From NCBI GenBank assembly GCA_964616825.1, contig CAZTSX010000014.1, positions 14,828 to 78,827 on the forward strand: 64,000 nt of DNA, read 5' to 3'. Below are positions 1-7,653 of the stretch, in pieces. Position 1 is the stretch's first letter. Each line of letters opens with the position of its first letter. Origin of the DNA: QYOJ01 sp964616825 (GTDB taxonomy: Bacteria; Bacteroidota; Bacteroidia; Bacteroidales; FEN-979). Both the position numbers and the translations under genes were made by a program. The notes beneath the pieces were generated by a model that had not been told where the DNA came from, did no database searches, and saw only the letters and a list, made by a program, of their open reading frames with translations.

Positions 1-1338
1 TTGAACCGCTCGTAGCGTATCCGGGGTTTTGTTCAATTTGAAACGATAGGCCAGCATCGAACCGGCCGGAGAAAGTCCATATCCGGCATCCGGCGTGCCG
101 TCATCATAAGCGTAATAGTTATAAAACACCTGGTTGGCGATCATGGAGTCTCCCAAGTTAGAACCGTCGAGGGCTCTAACCACGTGTTTGATGGCAAAGA
201 GTGCGCTATCTCCTGTACTGATAGGAAACAGGTATTGCACCGGTGGATGAGCAAATGGGATGTATGTCACATATCCGAAAGTATAGAATGGTTTAATGAT
301 GTACTCTCCGCCGTCATACTCTTTTTCCCATGCCCCTCCGGGTGTACTCATGATATAATCGTAGCTGGAATTGTGATTCACAAGATCCCGGTTACTAATC
401 AGAATACCCAGTGTATCAGCCATTTCGTTGGTAGGATTATCTGAATATTGAGGATATGGCATGGCGGAATAGTGCTTGAGCATCGAAGGAGGACGTTCAA
501 TGAAAGTGATCTCGGGTCGCAGTGTATCTGAATTGGCACGACCGATGTTTAAGTAGATGTTATCGAGGTTCCATTGAGAACAATTACTTTGCCAGCTTGG
601 TTCGGCGGAACTGGCCAAACTGACGAAGTTATAAAACTGAAAGCGGAATTTCTTTTTAAAGAACTGGGAATCGACAACTGGGATCATGACCTGTACAAAA
701 TACTGGTTGTTTTTCAGGTAGAAGGTGTCAAGTGATAGCCCTTCAATCCCCCAGACCTCTTGCCAAACAGCCTCGATGTGTGTTGTATCGGTAGGAGTGA
801 TACTATCCCAGGCTGGCTTGATCAGGAATTGCAGGAGCAGTGAATCGGATATGTGAGGTGGTTTCCCTCTTCCCTGCGGTTGGTACCAGAAGCTCAGGTA
901 GACCGAATCGGCTGGAGAAAGAGCCTTCGGAACCGGAGTAAATATGCTATCCAGTCGAATGAAGCGAGAAGTAAGATGGTCTGCCAGAAATGTAGTTGGC
1001 CCCGGAACGGCATCCGGATACATCTGTCCGGAATCGCTGATCGCATCCATTGTTACGGCTCCACGGTTTACAGGAAAAACCGGGATATCTGAATTCACAA
1101 AGGCATAACGGTCGATCCAACGTTCAGGACTTGGGAAGACGGTAGGTTCACGAAAATCGTCAAAGAAGGGAAGCTCCATGGGAATGGTATCCATGCCATT
1201 GGTAATCGCTTTCAGAATGCCTTTCTCAGCTATCTTCGCCTGAACAACCGGATTCATTTGCAATCCAACAAGCTGTTCCTGAGCAACGGAATAACCAGTT
1301 ACAAAGAGGGAGAATATCGCCAATAATAGAAAACGCAT
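1..1338 (-). CDS. Secreted protein, probable T9SS cargo (3' part beyond window)
   Basis: The frame is open for 446 codons from an ATG at 1338 to the left edge, so the C-terminus is missing. Residues 1-19 are a signal peptide (MRFLLLAIFSLFVTGYSVAQ, with cleavage expected after the Ala-Gln region). The rest is rich in aromatic residues and beta-strand-like, with no enzyme motif that I recognise. Many large secreted Bacteroidota proteins of this look end in a T9SS sorting domain, but that end is not visible here. It lies downstream of the PASTA gene on the same strand, separated by two short-period repeat arrays. The function is unknown; the coding call rests on the long uninterrupted frame and the signal peptide. 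Confidence 0.8.
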   Translation of the reverse strand, partial: MRFLLLAIFSLFVTGYSVAQEQLVGLQMNPVVQAKIAEKGILKAITNGMDTIPMELPFFDDFREPTVFPSPERWIDRYAFVNSDIPVFPVNRGAVTMDAISDSGQMYPDAVPGPTTFLADHLTSRFIRLDSIFTPVPKALSPADSVYLSFWYQPQGRGKPPHISDSLLLQFLIKPAWDSITPTDTTHIEAVWQEVWGIEGLSLDTFYLKNNQYFVQVMIPVVDSQFFKKKFRFQFYNFVSLASSAEPSWQSNCSQWNLDNIYLNIGRANSDTLRPEITFIERPPSMLKHYSAMPYPQYSDNPTNEMADTLGILISNRDLVNHNSSYDYIMSTPGGAWEKEYDGGEYIIKPFYTFGYVTYIPFAHPPVQYLFPISTGDSALFAIKHVVRALDGSNLGDSMIANQVFYNYYAYDDGTPDAGYGLSPAGSMLAYRFKLNKTPDTLRAVQ

Positions 1339-1342
1339 TATT

Positions 1343-1380
1343 AATTGCCAAAAATTGCCATGAATTGCCATAAATTGCCA
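1343..1380. repeat. Short-period array, AATTGCCA, period 10
   Basis: AATTGCCA occurs at 1343, 1353, 1363 and 1373, exactly 10 bp apart, with a degenerate fifth unit after 1383. It lies just upstream of the start codon of the gene that ends at 1338. Confidence 0.85.
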
Positions 1381-1402
1381 TTTATTGTTATTTCACAAAT
1401 AC

Positions 1403-1450
1403 CACCACCTCACCAATTCACCACTTCACCAATTCACCAACTCACCAGTT
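1403..1450. repeat. Short-period array, CACCA unit, period 8
   Basis: CACCA occurs at 1403, 1411, 1419, 1427, 1435 and 1443, exactly 8 bp apart, with variable three-base fillers (att, ctt, act, gtt). The last unit runs into the stop codon of the PASTA gene (reverse TAA at 1449-1451). The same unit and period recur at about 6441, 33613, 41326 and 45733. Confidence 0.9.
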
Positions 1451-2081
1451 ATCCTCCTATGTAGTCTTCAACATCATACCCCCCAATATCCGGGATTGTA
1501 TCTTCCTTCTCCTCTTTGATCGGGATCTGATAGCTGCCACTACCGGTTCCAACTACCAGGTCGATCCGGGTCCCTTTATAGATTCGTGCTTCTGGCTCAA
1601 TAGGATGACCATCAATAAGTTGTTGTTGGACTGCATCTGCATCAAATGCAGGGGTATAATAGAGATTCCCAACCTTTAATCCGTAACTTTCCAGCATCGA
1701 TTCAGCTTGCCGGAGTGTCAGAAATTTCAGGTCAGGCATCGAGACTTTATCTGGTGTAGCTGAGGAGATAGTGATATAGATCTGCCTGTTCTTTTTAACT
1801 CGTGCATCAAACCAGGGATCCTGGTAGATGATCGTTCCACGGGACAAGTCCGGGTCAAAAACCGAATCCAGGACAATAAAACGGAAATCGGAATAGTATT
1901 CATTCTGAATAACATCTTCCACAAGCATTCCTCTCAGGTCGGGAACCGGGAGGTACTTATTATGCCCGGTATATTTTGACAGGAAGATCAGTGTTCCCCA
2001 GATGATTGCCGCTGATATCACAGAAGCAATAAGGAGTTGCTTGATAAATTTCCAGCTGAAAAGAAACCTGATGAAATCCAT
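1449..2081 (-). CDS. PASTA domain-containing membrane protein
   Basis: This 210-residue protein has a short cytoplasmic N-terminus, one membrane segment at about residues 14-36 and an extracytoplasmic part made of two PASTA domains (about 40-107 and 108-182). Each has the family pattern of a Pro-Asp-Leu/Val start followed by a basic strand ending in a Val/Ile-x-Val/Ile stretch. PASTA domains bind peptidoglycan fragments or act as spacers in cell-wall enzymes; in Bacteroidota this stand-alone, kinase-free form is usually found beside ddl and a pseudouridine synthase. Here ddl is divergently transcribed 133 bp away and no pseudouridine synthase is present. The C-terminus is acidic and glycine-rich. 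A role in envelope assembly is inferred from family and neighbour. Confidence 0.85.
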   Translation of the reverse strand: MDFIRFLFSWKFIKQLLIASVISAAIIWGTLIFLSKYTGHNKYLPVPDLRGMLVEDVIQNEYYSDFRFIVLDSVFDPDLSRGTIIYQDPWFDARVKKNRQIYITISSATPDKVSMPDLKFLTLRQAESMLESYGLKVGNLYYTPAFDADAVQQQLIDGHPIEPEARIYKGTRIDLVVGTGSGSYQIPIKEEKEDTIPDIGGYDVEDYIGG

Positions 2082-2140
2082 TCCTCTATTTCCTAAAATA
2101 ACCTGAAATTGTTAAATTTATTGTATTCACGACCCAATGG

Positions 2141-2148
2141 CAAACATA
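2141..2148 (-). promoter_or_regulatory. Bacteroidota -7 box for the PASTA gene
   Basis: CAAACATA on the plus strand reads TATGTTTG on the minus strand, matching TAnnTTTG, 60 bp upstream of the ATG at 2081. No clear -33 element is visible. It faces the ddl box at 2188-2195 in a divergent arrangement. Confidence 0.5.
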
Positions 2149-2187
2149 CGAAAAATTGCCTTTTCTGCCATGGTCGTTTTTTTATGT

Positions 2188-2195
2188 TAATTTTG
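2188..2195 (+). promoter_or_regulatory. Bacteroidota -7 box for ddl-rdgB
   Basis: TAATTTTG matches TAnnTTTG and lies 19 bp upstream of the ddl ATG. The -33 element is not clear. Confidence 0.5.
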
Positions 2196-2214
2196 CCATA
2201 AAGGAATTCTATTC

Positions 2215-3183
2215 ATGATAACGGTTGCTATAGTTGCCGGGGGTGATTCAGGAGAGTATCATATCTCCATGATGAGTGGCAGGCAGGTCGAAAAGAATAT
2301 CGACCGGGAACGATTCGATCCGTACCTTATCGAGATCAGGAACGATCACTGGAAGTGCATTTCGAAGGGGAAAGAGGCTGAAGTTGATAAAAATAATTTT
2401 ACATTAAAACGGAATGGCAAGCAAATCAGCTTCGATGTGGTTTTTAATGCCATTCACGGAACTCCGGGCGAAAATGGAAAATTACAAGGCTACCTTGACA
2501 TGCTAAAGATCCCATATACGTCCAGTAACCTTACGACATCTGCCCTGGCGTTCAATAAATCATTCTGCAAACGGGTAGTGGACTCTTACGGGATTCAAAT
2601 TGCCAGTTCGGTTCAGCTTAATCAATATCAACGGGATTCAGCGCTGACTTTGCTGCAAGATATCTCCCTGCCCTGTTTTGTGAAACCCAACTGTGGCGGA
2701 TCCAGTGTGGGAATGACAAAGGTTACCCGGGAAGTTGATCTTCCGGATGCTTTGGATCTGGCATTTGCAGAGGATGATGAGGTGATTGTCGAAAAGTTCA
2801 TCGAGGGGAGGGAGCTAACCTGTGCAGTTCTTCGATCGGATGGCGGCGTGGTGACCTTTCCTGTGTGTGAGATTGTGACAAAAAAGGAGTTCTTCGATTA
2901 CGAAGCGAAATATTCTCCCGGACTCACAGATGAGATTGTTCCGGCACCTGTTCCCGAAGAGGTAACCCGGGAATGTCAACGAATCTCAGCCTTTCTCTAT
3001 AACAAACTAAACTGCAAAGGGATCGTCCGGATAGATTTCATCTACTCAGGAGATTCCTTTTATTTCCTTGAGATCAATACGGTTCCAGGCCTTACCGAAG
3101 CCAGCATTGTTCCGAAGATGATCGAGGCTTATGGATGGAGCTATACTGAGTTGGTCACCAGAATGATCGATGAAATCTTATGA
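2215..3183 (+). CDS. ddl: D-alanine--D-alanine ligase
   Basis: ATP-grasp ligase joining two D-alanines for the peptidoglycan stem peptide, in the cytoplasm. At 322 residues it matches the Bacteroidota Ddl length. Visible motifs are HGTPGENG (81-88) in the N-terminal domain, the ATP-binding loop KPNCGGSSVG (157-166) and EINTVPG (286-292), which carries the metal-binding Glu/Asn and the substrate loop. The ATG at 2215 follows the -7 box closely. The stop overlaps the rdgB start by four bases (ATGA), so the two genes are translationally coupled. The PASTA protein diverging upstream also belongs to cell-wall biology. Confidence 0.95.
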   Translation: MITVAIVAGGDSGEYHISMMSGRQVEKNIDRERFDPYLIEIRNDHWKCISKGKEAEVDKNNFTLKRNGKQISFDVVFNAIHGTPGENGKLQGYLDMLKIPYTSSNLTTSALAFNKSFCKRVVDSYGIQIASSVQLNQYQRDSALTLLQDISLPCFVKPNCGGSSVGMTKVTREVDLPDALDLAFAEDDEVIVEKFIEGRELTCAVLRSDGGVVTFPVCEIVTKKEFFDYEAKYSPGLTDEIVPAPVPEEVTRECQRISAFLYNKLNCKGIVRIDFIYSGDSFYFLEINTVPGLTEASIVPKMIEAYGWSYTELVTRMIDEIL

Positions 3184-3755
3184 AACTTCTATTTGCTACA
3201 AACAACTCCCACAAACTCCGTGAAATTCGTGAGATCGCTGGAAAGGATTGCCAGATCCTTAGCCTGAATGATGTAAACCTGAATACCGATATTCCAGAGA
3301 CACAGGAAACACTTGAAGGCAATGCCCGCCAGAAAGCACTGTTTATCTACGATCAAACCGGGTTTAGTAGCTTTGCCGACGACACAGGTTTGGAGGTTGA
3401 TGCCCTGGATGGTCGTCCGGGAGTCTATTCAGCCCGCTATGCCGGCAAGGGCTGTTCGTTTGATGATAATGTCAGTAAGATCCTGGAAGAGTTGGAGAGC
3501 ACAGAAAACAGGAAAGCATGCTTCCGATGTGCGGTTTGCCTGATCCTGGATGGCAAGGAATATTTATTCGAAGGCCGGATACCGGGAGAGATAACCCGGG
3601 AACGGAGAGGATCGGATGGATTCGGGTATGATCCCGTGTTCCAGCCTGATGGCCATATCCAGACTTTCGCCGAGATGCCACCCCACCTGAAAAACGGCAT
3701 CAGCCACCGGGGGATAGCGGCTTCTAAAATGTTTCGTTTTCTACAAAAAAAGTAG
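3180..3755 (+). CDS. rdgB: XTP/dITP diphosphatase (RdgB/HAM1 family)
   Basis: House-cleaning nucleotidase that hydrolyses non-canonical purine triphosphates (ITP, dITP, XTP) to monophosphates and pyrophosphate. The 191 residues are typical of the family. Visible motifs are the N-terminal FATNNSHKLREI, the metal/catalytic stretch SFADDTGLEVDAL (64-76), PGVYSARYAG (80-89) and the C-terminal FGYDPVF and SHRGIA, which recognise the base. It overlaps ddl by four bases. Its stop codon lies inside the stem of a terminator that serves the converging gene. Confidence 0.95.
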   Translation: MKLLFATNNSHKLREIREIAGKDCQILSLNDVNLNTDIPETQETLEGNARQKALFIYDQTGFSSFADDTGLEVDALDGRPGVYSARYAGKGCSFDDNVSKILEELESTENRKACFRCAVCLILDGKEYLFEGRIPGEITRERRGSDGFGYDPVFQPDGHIQTFAEMPPHLKNGISHRGIAASKMFRFLQKK

Positions 3756-3780
3756 GGGCGACCGGTCCGGTCACCCCTAC
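3745..3780 (-). terminator. Intrinsic terminator of the converging GDSL/OmpP1 operon
   Basis: A 14-bp stem with one mismatch (arms GTAGGGGCGACCGG and CCGGTCACCCCTAC) spans 3752-3780. On the minus strand it is followed by seven T (3745-3751), giving a standard Rho-independent terminator 30 bp after the stop at 3811. There is no T-run on the plus side. The stem includes the rdgB stop codon. Confidence 0.8.
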
Positions 3781-3810
3781 TATGAATGCGTAATATAAAA
3801 CTGTGATTTA

Positions 3811-5124
3811 TTACGGGAACAACACCCCGTAATATTTAGTGATATCCACATACGGAAGGGTACTTCCGTACTGGGCATTGATCGATTGAATGAAAAAGTT
3901 TGCAGCTACAGCATTTCCTCTTGGTGTCATGTGAATGCCATCCAGAGAGAAGCCTCCTCCGGTGACAAACGTTGTATTCATTTCGACTCCGTCCCAGAGC
4001 ATACCGGATTGCAACTCTTTCAGTTTTGCGTTCATATTTACTGTTGCCAGACCGTTGGTTTGTGCCAGGCCTTGTATGGTCTGATTGTAACCAGCAATAG
4101 CGGTTTCAATGTTGGTAATCTCATCCTGGGTCAGCACGTACTGATTAGGAATTGGCCAGGGAGTTAAGGTGATGGAACTGATCAGACCCATCCCGTAACA
4201 CTTCATGGAATCCTGGGGAGCGGTTAACAGAACAAGTTCTCCAGGTTGCATCTGGCGTACCTTAAAGACAGGATGTGGTGATGTAGGATCTGGCACCAGA
4301 AAAGGATTGGGGCCTGCGTGATAAATGAAGGGCAATTGGAATAAAGACATGGCGTGGTTGACCAACTTCGCGAGGCTGTCGTTCAGCACCAGCCCGTTGT
4401 ATGGGACAGTTGTAAAGAATGGAATGGTTGTGATTTCCGGGATATTGGCAATGATCCCTTTCGCACCGTTGCCAACCAAACTTTGAATCACTCCGCCCAT
4501 GGCAAATCCGAAGGTCTGCTGATCTGTGATTGAATCACCAACTCCACCGGAGGTCGCATAGCCAAGCACATCATTATTGCCCAGCCAGAGAGCAAAGAAT
4601 GTAGGATTCAGTGGAGGAATCTCCTGGACTACCATATTCGTGGCAGAGGTAGCGAAACGGGCATAATAGGGATTCATCTGAGCATATCCGGGAACAAGCA
4701 GATGGAATGATTTGGCGCCCGGGATCCCCAGGTTATTTACCAGATACCCAACGGGTCCAAGTGGTTCTCTGGGACCAATATCAGGAATAGGTCCAAGAGA
4801 AGTTCCGGCACAGGTGGTAGCGTAACCCAGTTTTAACCTGGGCATTGAACCTGGAAATTCCACACCGTATTCACTGGTGACTATCGGTTGAACAAAATTA
4901 CCACCTCCAACAAGTTTAAACTGGTTGGCCATGAGGTTTGCGAAAGAGGTTTCCTGCGCTGATTTGTATAATGCTCCATCGGCAAATCCGGCAACAAGGG
5001 AGTTTCCAACCGTTACGAAGCTTGTGAAGTCTGCACTGCCCCTGGTGGGCGTCAGTTCGTCGATCTTGGGTTCACAACCGGCAAGAATGACGAGCGATAT
5101 AAGGATATAAATCAGTTTTTTCAT
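3811..5124 (-). CDS. SGNH/GDSL hydrolase lipoprotein
   Basis: Probable esterase or lipase of the SGNH superfamily, anchored as a lipoprotein (lipobox LAGC, Cys at about residue 17). The family blocks are visible in order: block I VGNSLVAGF (GNSL in place of GDSL, nucleophile Ser), block III WLGNNDVLG (G-x-N-D) and block V DGIHMTPRG (catalytic Asp and His). The frame is open to a TTG at 5133, but the ATG at 5124 gives the better lipoprotein signal, so I start there (437 residues). It follows the OmpP1 gene by 19 bp; this pairing is frequent in Bacteroidota and suggests joint handling of a lipid or hydrophobic ester at the outer membrane. Confidence 0.85.
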   Translation of the reverse strand: MKKLIYILISLVILAGCEPKIDELTPTRGSADFTSFVTVGNSLVAGFADGALYKSAQETSFANLMANQFKLVGGGNFVQPIVTSEYGVEFPGSMPRLKLGYATTCAGTSLGPIPDIGPREPLGPVGYLVNNLGIPGAKSFHLLVPGYAQMNPYYARFATSATNMVVQEIPPLNPTFFALWLGNNDVLGYATSGGVGDSITDQQTFGFAMGGVIQSLVGNGAKGIIANIPEITTIPFFTTVPYNGLVLNDSLAKLVNHAMSLFQLPFIYHAGPNPFLVPDPTSPHPVFKVRQMQPGELVLLTAPQDSMKCYGMGLISSITLTPWPIPNQYVLTQDEITNIETAIAGYNQTIQGLAQTNGLATVNMNAKLKELQSGMLWDGVEMNTTFVTGGGFSLDGIHMTPRGNAVAANFFIQSINAQYGSTLPYVDITKYYGVLFP

Positions 5125-5143
5125 AGCGTTCAAGATTTTATAG

Positions 5144-6370
5144 TTAGAAATTGTATGTTAAACCGATACCGGGAATATAGATTTGGCTCTTGTATGTACC
5201 CGAGAAGTTCTCCGGACTGTAAGTGCCTTCCCGTTCCATTCCCATCACATATAGAAATGCTGCATCAATGCTGAATCCTTTGAACGGAAATACAGAAAGT
5301 CCTGCTGTTAATCCGATTTGATTCATGCTCGGTGTCTGCGGGTTGAGGAAATCATCTGGTACAGGTGTAGGATCAAAATACCCACCCAACCTTGCCGTGA
5401 TGATTTTATTGATCCTATACTGAAAACCAATGCGTGGAATCAGCCTGTTCTCATACATAGCAGGTGCCACTGTTTGATCGAGTGTAGCTGTTTTGGTCTT
5501 GAAGTCGAAGACCAGTGTATCATAGGCATTCCAGAATACATAACAGAGGTTAATCCCGATCAGGAATTTTTCTTTAATCTCATAGGAGATGCCAAAGTCA
5601 AGGTTTGCCGGAAGAGGTAGCGATGTAGCTACTTTCGTATCGGGAAAACTGGATGCAAGGGCAGCTGGAACGGTAAAGGTGGCATCGCCTTCATCAACCT
5701 TCATGTTGATTCGTGAACGATAACTCACCCCAATATCCAACCCTTTGGTAGGCCGGATAAAGATCCCGCCGTTAAATCCGACGTTGTATGTGCTACCTGT
5801 AATTGTGGCTTTCCCTTCGGTACCATTCTGTCCCTCAAGTGGCAACGCCTTGTTTAGTTCAACGTTGCCGATTGCAAAGACAAGACCGAAACCGATGCCG
5901 AAAACATCTTTGATCTTGTAAGAGAAAGAGGGTTGAATCGTTATGGCTTTGAAAGCCAGATCCTGAATCAGGTAACGCCCCTGCCAGGTCTCTCCCCAGG
6001 ATAATTTATTGCCGTATGGCGTATTCACAGCAACCCCGATGCTAAGGTCATCAAAGGGTTTAAACGCTGCATAAAAGTATAAAGGAGTGTTGAGGATATT
6101 GTCGATGTTGTATTGGCCTATCACATCCTTTGGCTGGAAAGTCGTCCGGGCCATCAGTAGGCTGACACCTCCTGAGAAGCTGAATTTAGACGATACAAAA
6201 GCCATCGCACCAGGGTTATAAAAGATGCTGCTTGCATCATACGCCAGGGAGGTTCCAATCAAACCCATCCCAATGTTACGCATGCTATGCAAACTCACCT
6301 GGTAACCACCGCCGAAAGTTGTGGTTACTGCCAGACAGATGCCCAGCAGTAAAACTGTAATTTTCCGCAT
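5144..6370 (-). CDS. OmpP1/FadL-family outer membrane transporter
   Basis: A 408-residue beta-barrel porin of the FadL/TodX type, which takes up long-chain fatty acids or other hydrophobic compounds. Residues 1-20 are a signal peptide. The mature N-terminus (GGYQVSLHSMRNIGMG) and the following SSIFYNPGAMAF correspond to the hatch segment with the family NPA/G motif. Regular alternating strands follow, and the protein ends in an aromatic residue (LTYNF), as expected for barrel assembly by BamA. It is the first gene of an operon with the GDSL lipoprotein; both probably end at the terminator at 3745-3780. Confidence 0.88.
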   Translation of the reverse strand: MRKITVLLLGICLAVTTTFGGGYQVSLHSMRNIGMGLIGTSLAYDASSIFYNPGAMAFVSSKFSFSGGVSLLMARTTFQPKDVIGQYNIDNILNTPLYFYAAFKPFDDLSIGVAVNTPYGNKLSWGETWQGRYLIQDLAFKAITIQPSFSYKIKDVFGIGFGLVFAIGNVELNKALPLEGQNGTEGKATITGSTYNVGFNGGIFIRPTKGLDIGVSYRSRINMKVDEGDATFTVPAALASSFPDTKVATSLPLPANLDFGISYEIKEKFLIGINLCYVFWNAYDTLVFDFKTKTATLDQTVAPAMYENRLIPRIGFQYRINKIITARLGGYFDPTPVPDDFLNPQTPSMNQIGLTAGLSVFPFKGFSIDAAFLYVMGMEREGTYSPENFSGTYKSQIYIPGIGLTYNF

Positions 6371-6440
6371 AGTGTTTTTTTTTGGTTAATACTTGATTGC
6401 AATAATACAAAAAAATAATAACACAAAGTATTTGCAAACT

Positions 6441-6543
6441 CACCACCTCACCATTGCCGCGTCACTGCCTGCTTCACTACGCTCGCAGCTTCGGCTCCTC
6501 GCAATGACATTACTCACCAACTCAACAACTCGCCAGTTCACCA
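6441..6543. repeat. Composite repeat: CACCA array interrupted by a REP-like palindrome
   Basis: CACCA units at 6441 and 6449, then a REP-like palindrome (6452-6506, CATTGC...GCAATG ends, with a longer interior than the other copies), then units at 6515, 6523 (CAACA), 6531 (CGCCA) and 6539, again 8 bp apart. It fills the divergent spacer between OmpP1 and the DUF2027 gene. Confidence 0.85.
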
Positions 6544-6552
6544 GTTAATCAC

Positions 6553-6560
6553 TATCTTTG
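6553..6560 (+). promoter_or_regulatory. Bacteroidota -7 box for the DUF2027-Smr gene
   Basis: TATCTTTG matches TAnnTTTG and lies 19 bp before the ATG at 6580, directly after the repeat array. Confidence 0.6.
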
Positions 6561-6579
6561 TGCCTAATGATTATCGAGC

Positions 6580-7653
6580 ATGAAACTTAGCGTTGGAGAT
6601 AAAGTAAAATACCTGAATGCTACAGGTGGAGGCGTTGTCACGAAGGTGATCGATAGCAAGATGGTAATGGTTTCGGATCAGGATGGATTTGAGATTCCGA
6701 CCCTGATCAGCGAGCTGGTCAGGGTTGTTCATGAGGAGGCAGGAGCCAGGTTTTTTAATGAACGTTTTGAGACACCATCTAATCAGGAGAATGATCATGG
6801 AAAAGTGCGTTCTGAGGAAGAGGAACTTCAGCTGGAATCCCTTGATCCATGGTTGATAAGAAACCGTAAGTCCGAGGATATCTACCTGGCATACGTTCCT
6901 CACGATCAGAAGTGGCTGATCACAGGCCTGGTAGATGTCTATCTCATTAACAATACATCTTTTGATCTGATCTATAACCTTTTTCACCGAATTGCTCGTG
7001 AGCAATTTAAAGGGATCGATTACGGTTCACTCTTCGCTAATACTCGCCATCTACTGGATACGGTCAGCCGGGAAGATCTTAACCTGTGGTCTGATGGATC
7101 CCTTCAGTTTCTCTTTCATAAAGAACAGTTGAATAATGTGCTTCCCCCATTTAATTCAGATTTTAGAATCGAGGGAAAGAAATTTCATAATGAAGGAGCC
7201 TACCGCGAATCTCCACTAATCAGAGAGAAAGGGATTATTGTCAAGGTGGTTTCACTAAGTGACTATCTTCAAGAGAGAGAAAAACCAGAAAGCATTCCGG
7301 TATCGCCCACTGTATCAGCTAATAAGGAGGATATCCCGATCATTTTCACTCATCAGATCGAACCCCGGAAAGCTGTTGTGGATCTGCACATTCATGAATT
7401 GATTGAAGATCCGTCGAACCTCCAGAAATCAGAGATCCTTGAATTTCAGAAAAACTACTTCTTAGAGTGTATGGATTCCGCTGTGGAGCATAATTTCCTG
7501 AATGTTATTTTCATTCACGGGGTAGGAAATGGGGTGTTAAGAGATGTGCTGACCGACCACCTGAAAAAAACAGGGGGCATCGAATTTTTCGATGCCCCCA
7601 TGGTTAAGTATGGTGTTGGTGCCATTGAGGTACGACTACCTCACAACCAATAA
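6580..7653 (+). CDS. DUF2027 protein with C-terminal Smr domain
   Basis: This 357-residue cytoplasmic protein is typical of Bacteroidota. The first 50 residues (VGDKVKYLNATGGGVVTKV) look like a small beta-barrel that may bind nucleic acid, followed by the DUF2027 region to about residue 230. The C-terminal part (about 260-357) is a Smr domain with the VVDLHIHEL and FIHGVGNGVLR motifs, a fold with nuclease activity in MutS2 and in ribosome-rescue factors. A role in nucleic acid or ribosome quality control is inferred from the domain only. The last 80 bp of the gene contain the terminator of the converging gene. Confidence 0.88.
   Translation: MKLSVGDKVKYLNATGGGVVTKVIDSKMVMVSDQDGFEIPTLISELVRVVHEEAGARFFNERFETPSNQENDHGKVRSEEEELQLESLDPWLIRNRKSEDIYLAYVPHDQKWLITGLVDVYLINNTSFDLIYNLFHRIAREQFKGIDYGSLFANTRHLLDTVSREDLNLWSDGSLQFLFHKEQLNNVLPPFNSDFRIEGKKFHNEGAYRESPLIREKGIIVKVVSLSDYLQEREKPESIPVSPTVSANKEDIPIIFTHQIEPRKAVVDLHIHELIEDPSNLQKSEILEFQKNYFLECMDSAVEHNFLNVIFIHGVGNGVLRDVLTDHLKKTGGIEFFDAPMVKYGVGAIEVRLPHNQ
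7564..7599 (-). terminator. Terminator embedded in the Smr coding sequence, serving the converging gene
   Basis: A perfect 12-bp stem (GGGGGCATCGAA / TTCGATGCCCCC, loop TTT) at 7573-7599 lies in the coding sequence of the plus-strand gene. Read on the minus strand it is followed by TG and seven T (7564-7570). It sits 54 bp beyond the stop of the minus-strand gene at 7654. Confidence 0.8.

Noticed and set aside
184..444. Plus-strand frames in the first 1.1 kb
   Set aside because: They lie opposite the partial minus-strand secreted protein, which is open over its whole length and has a signal peptide.
1403..1450. CRISPR-like array
   Set aside because: Units are 8 bp with no spacers of 25-40 bp, and no Cas gene is present; it is a short-period repeat.
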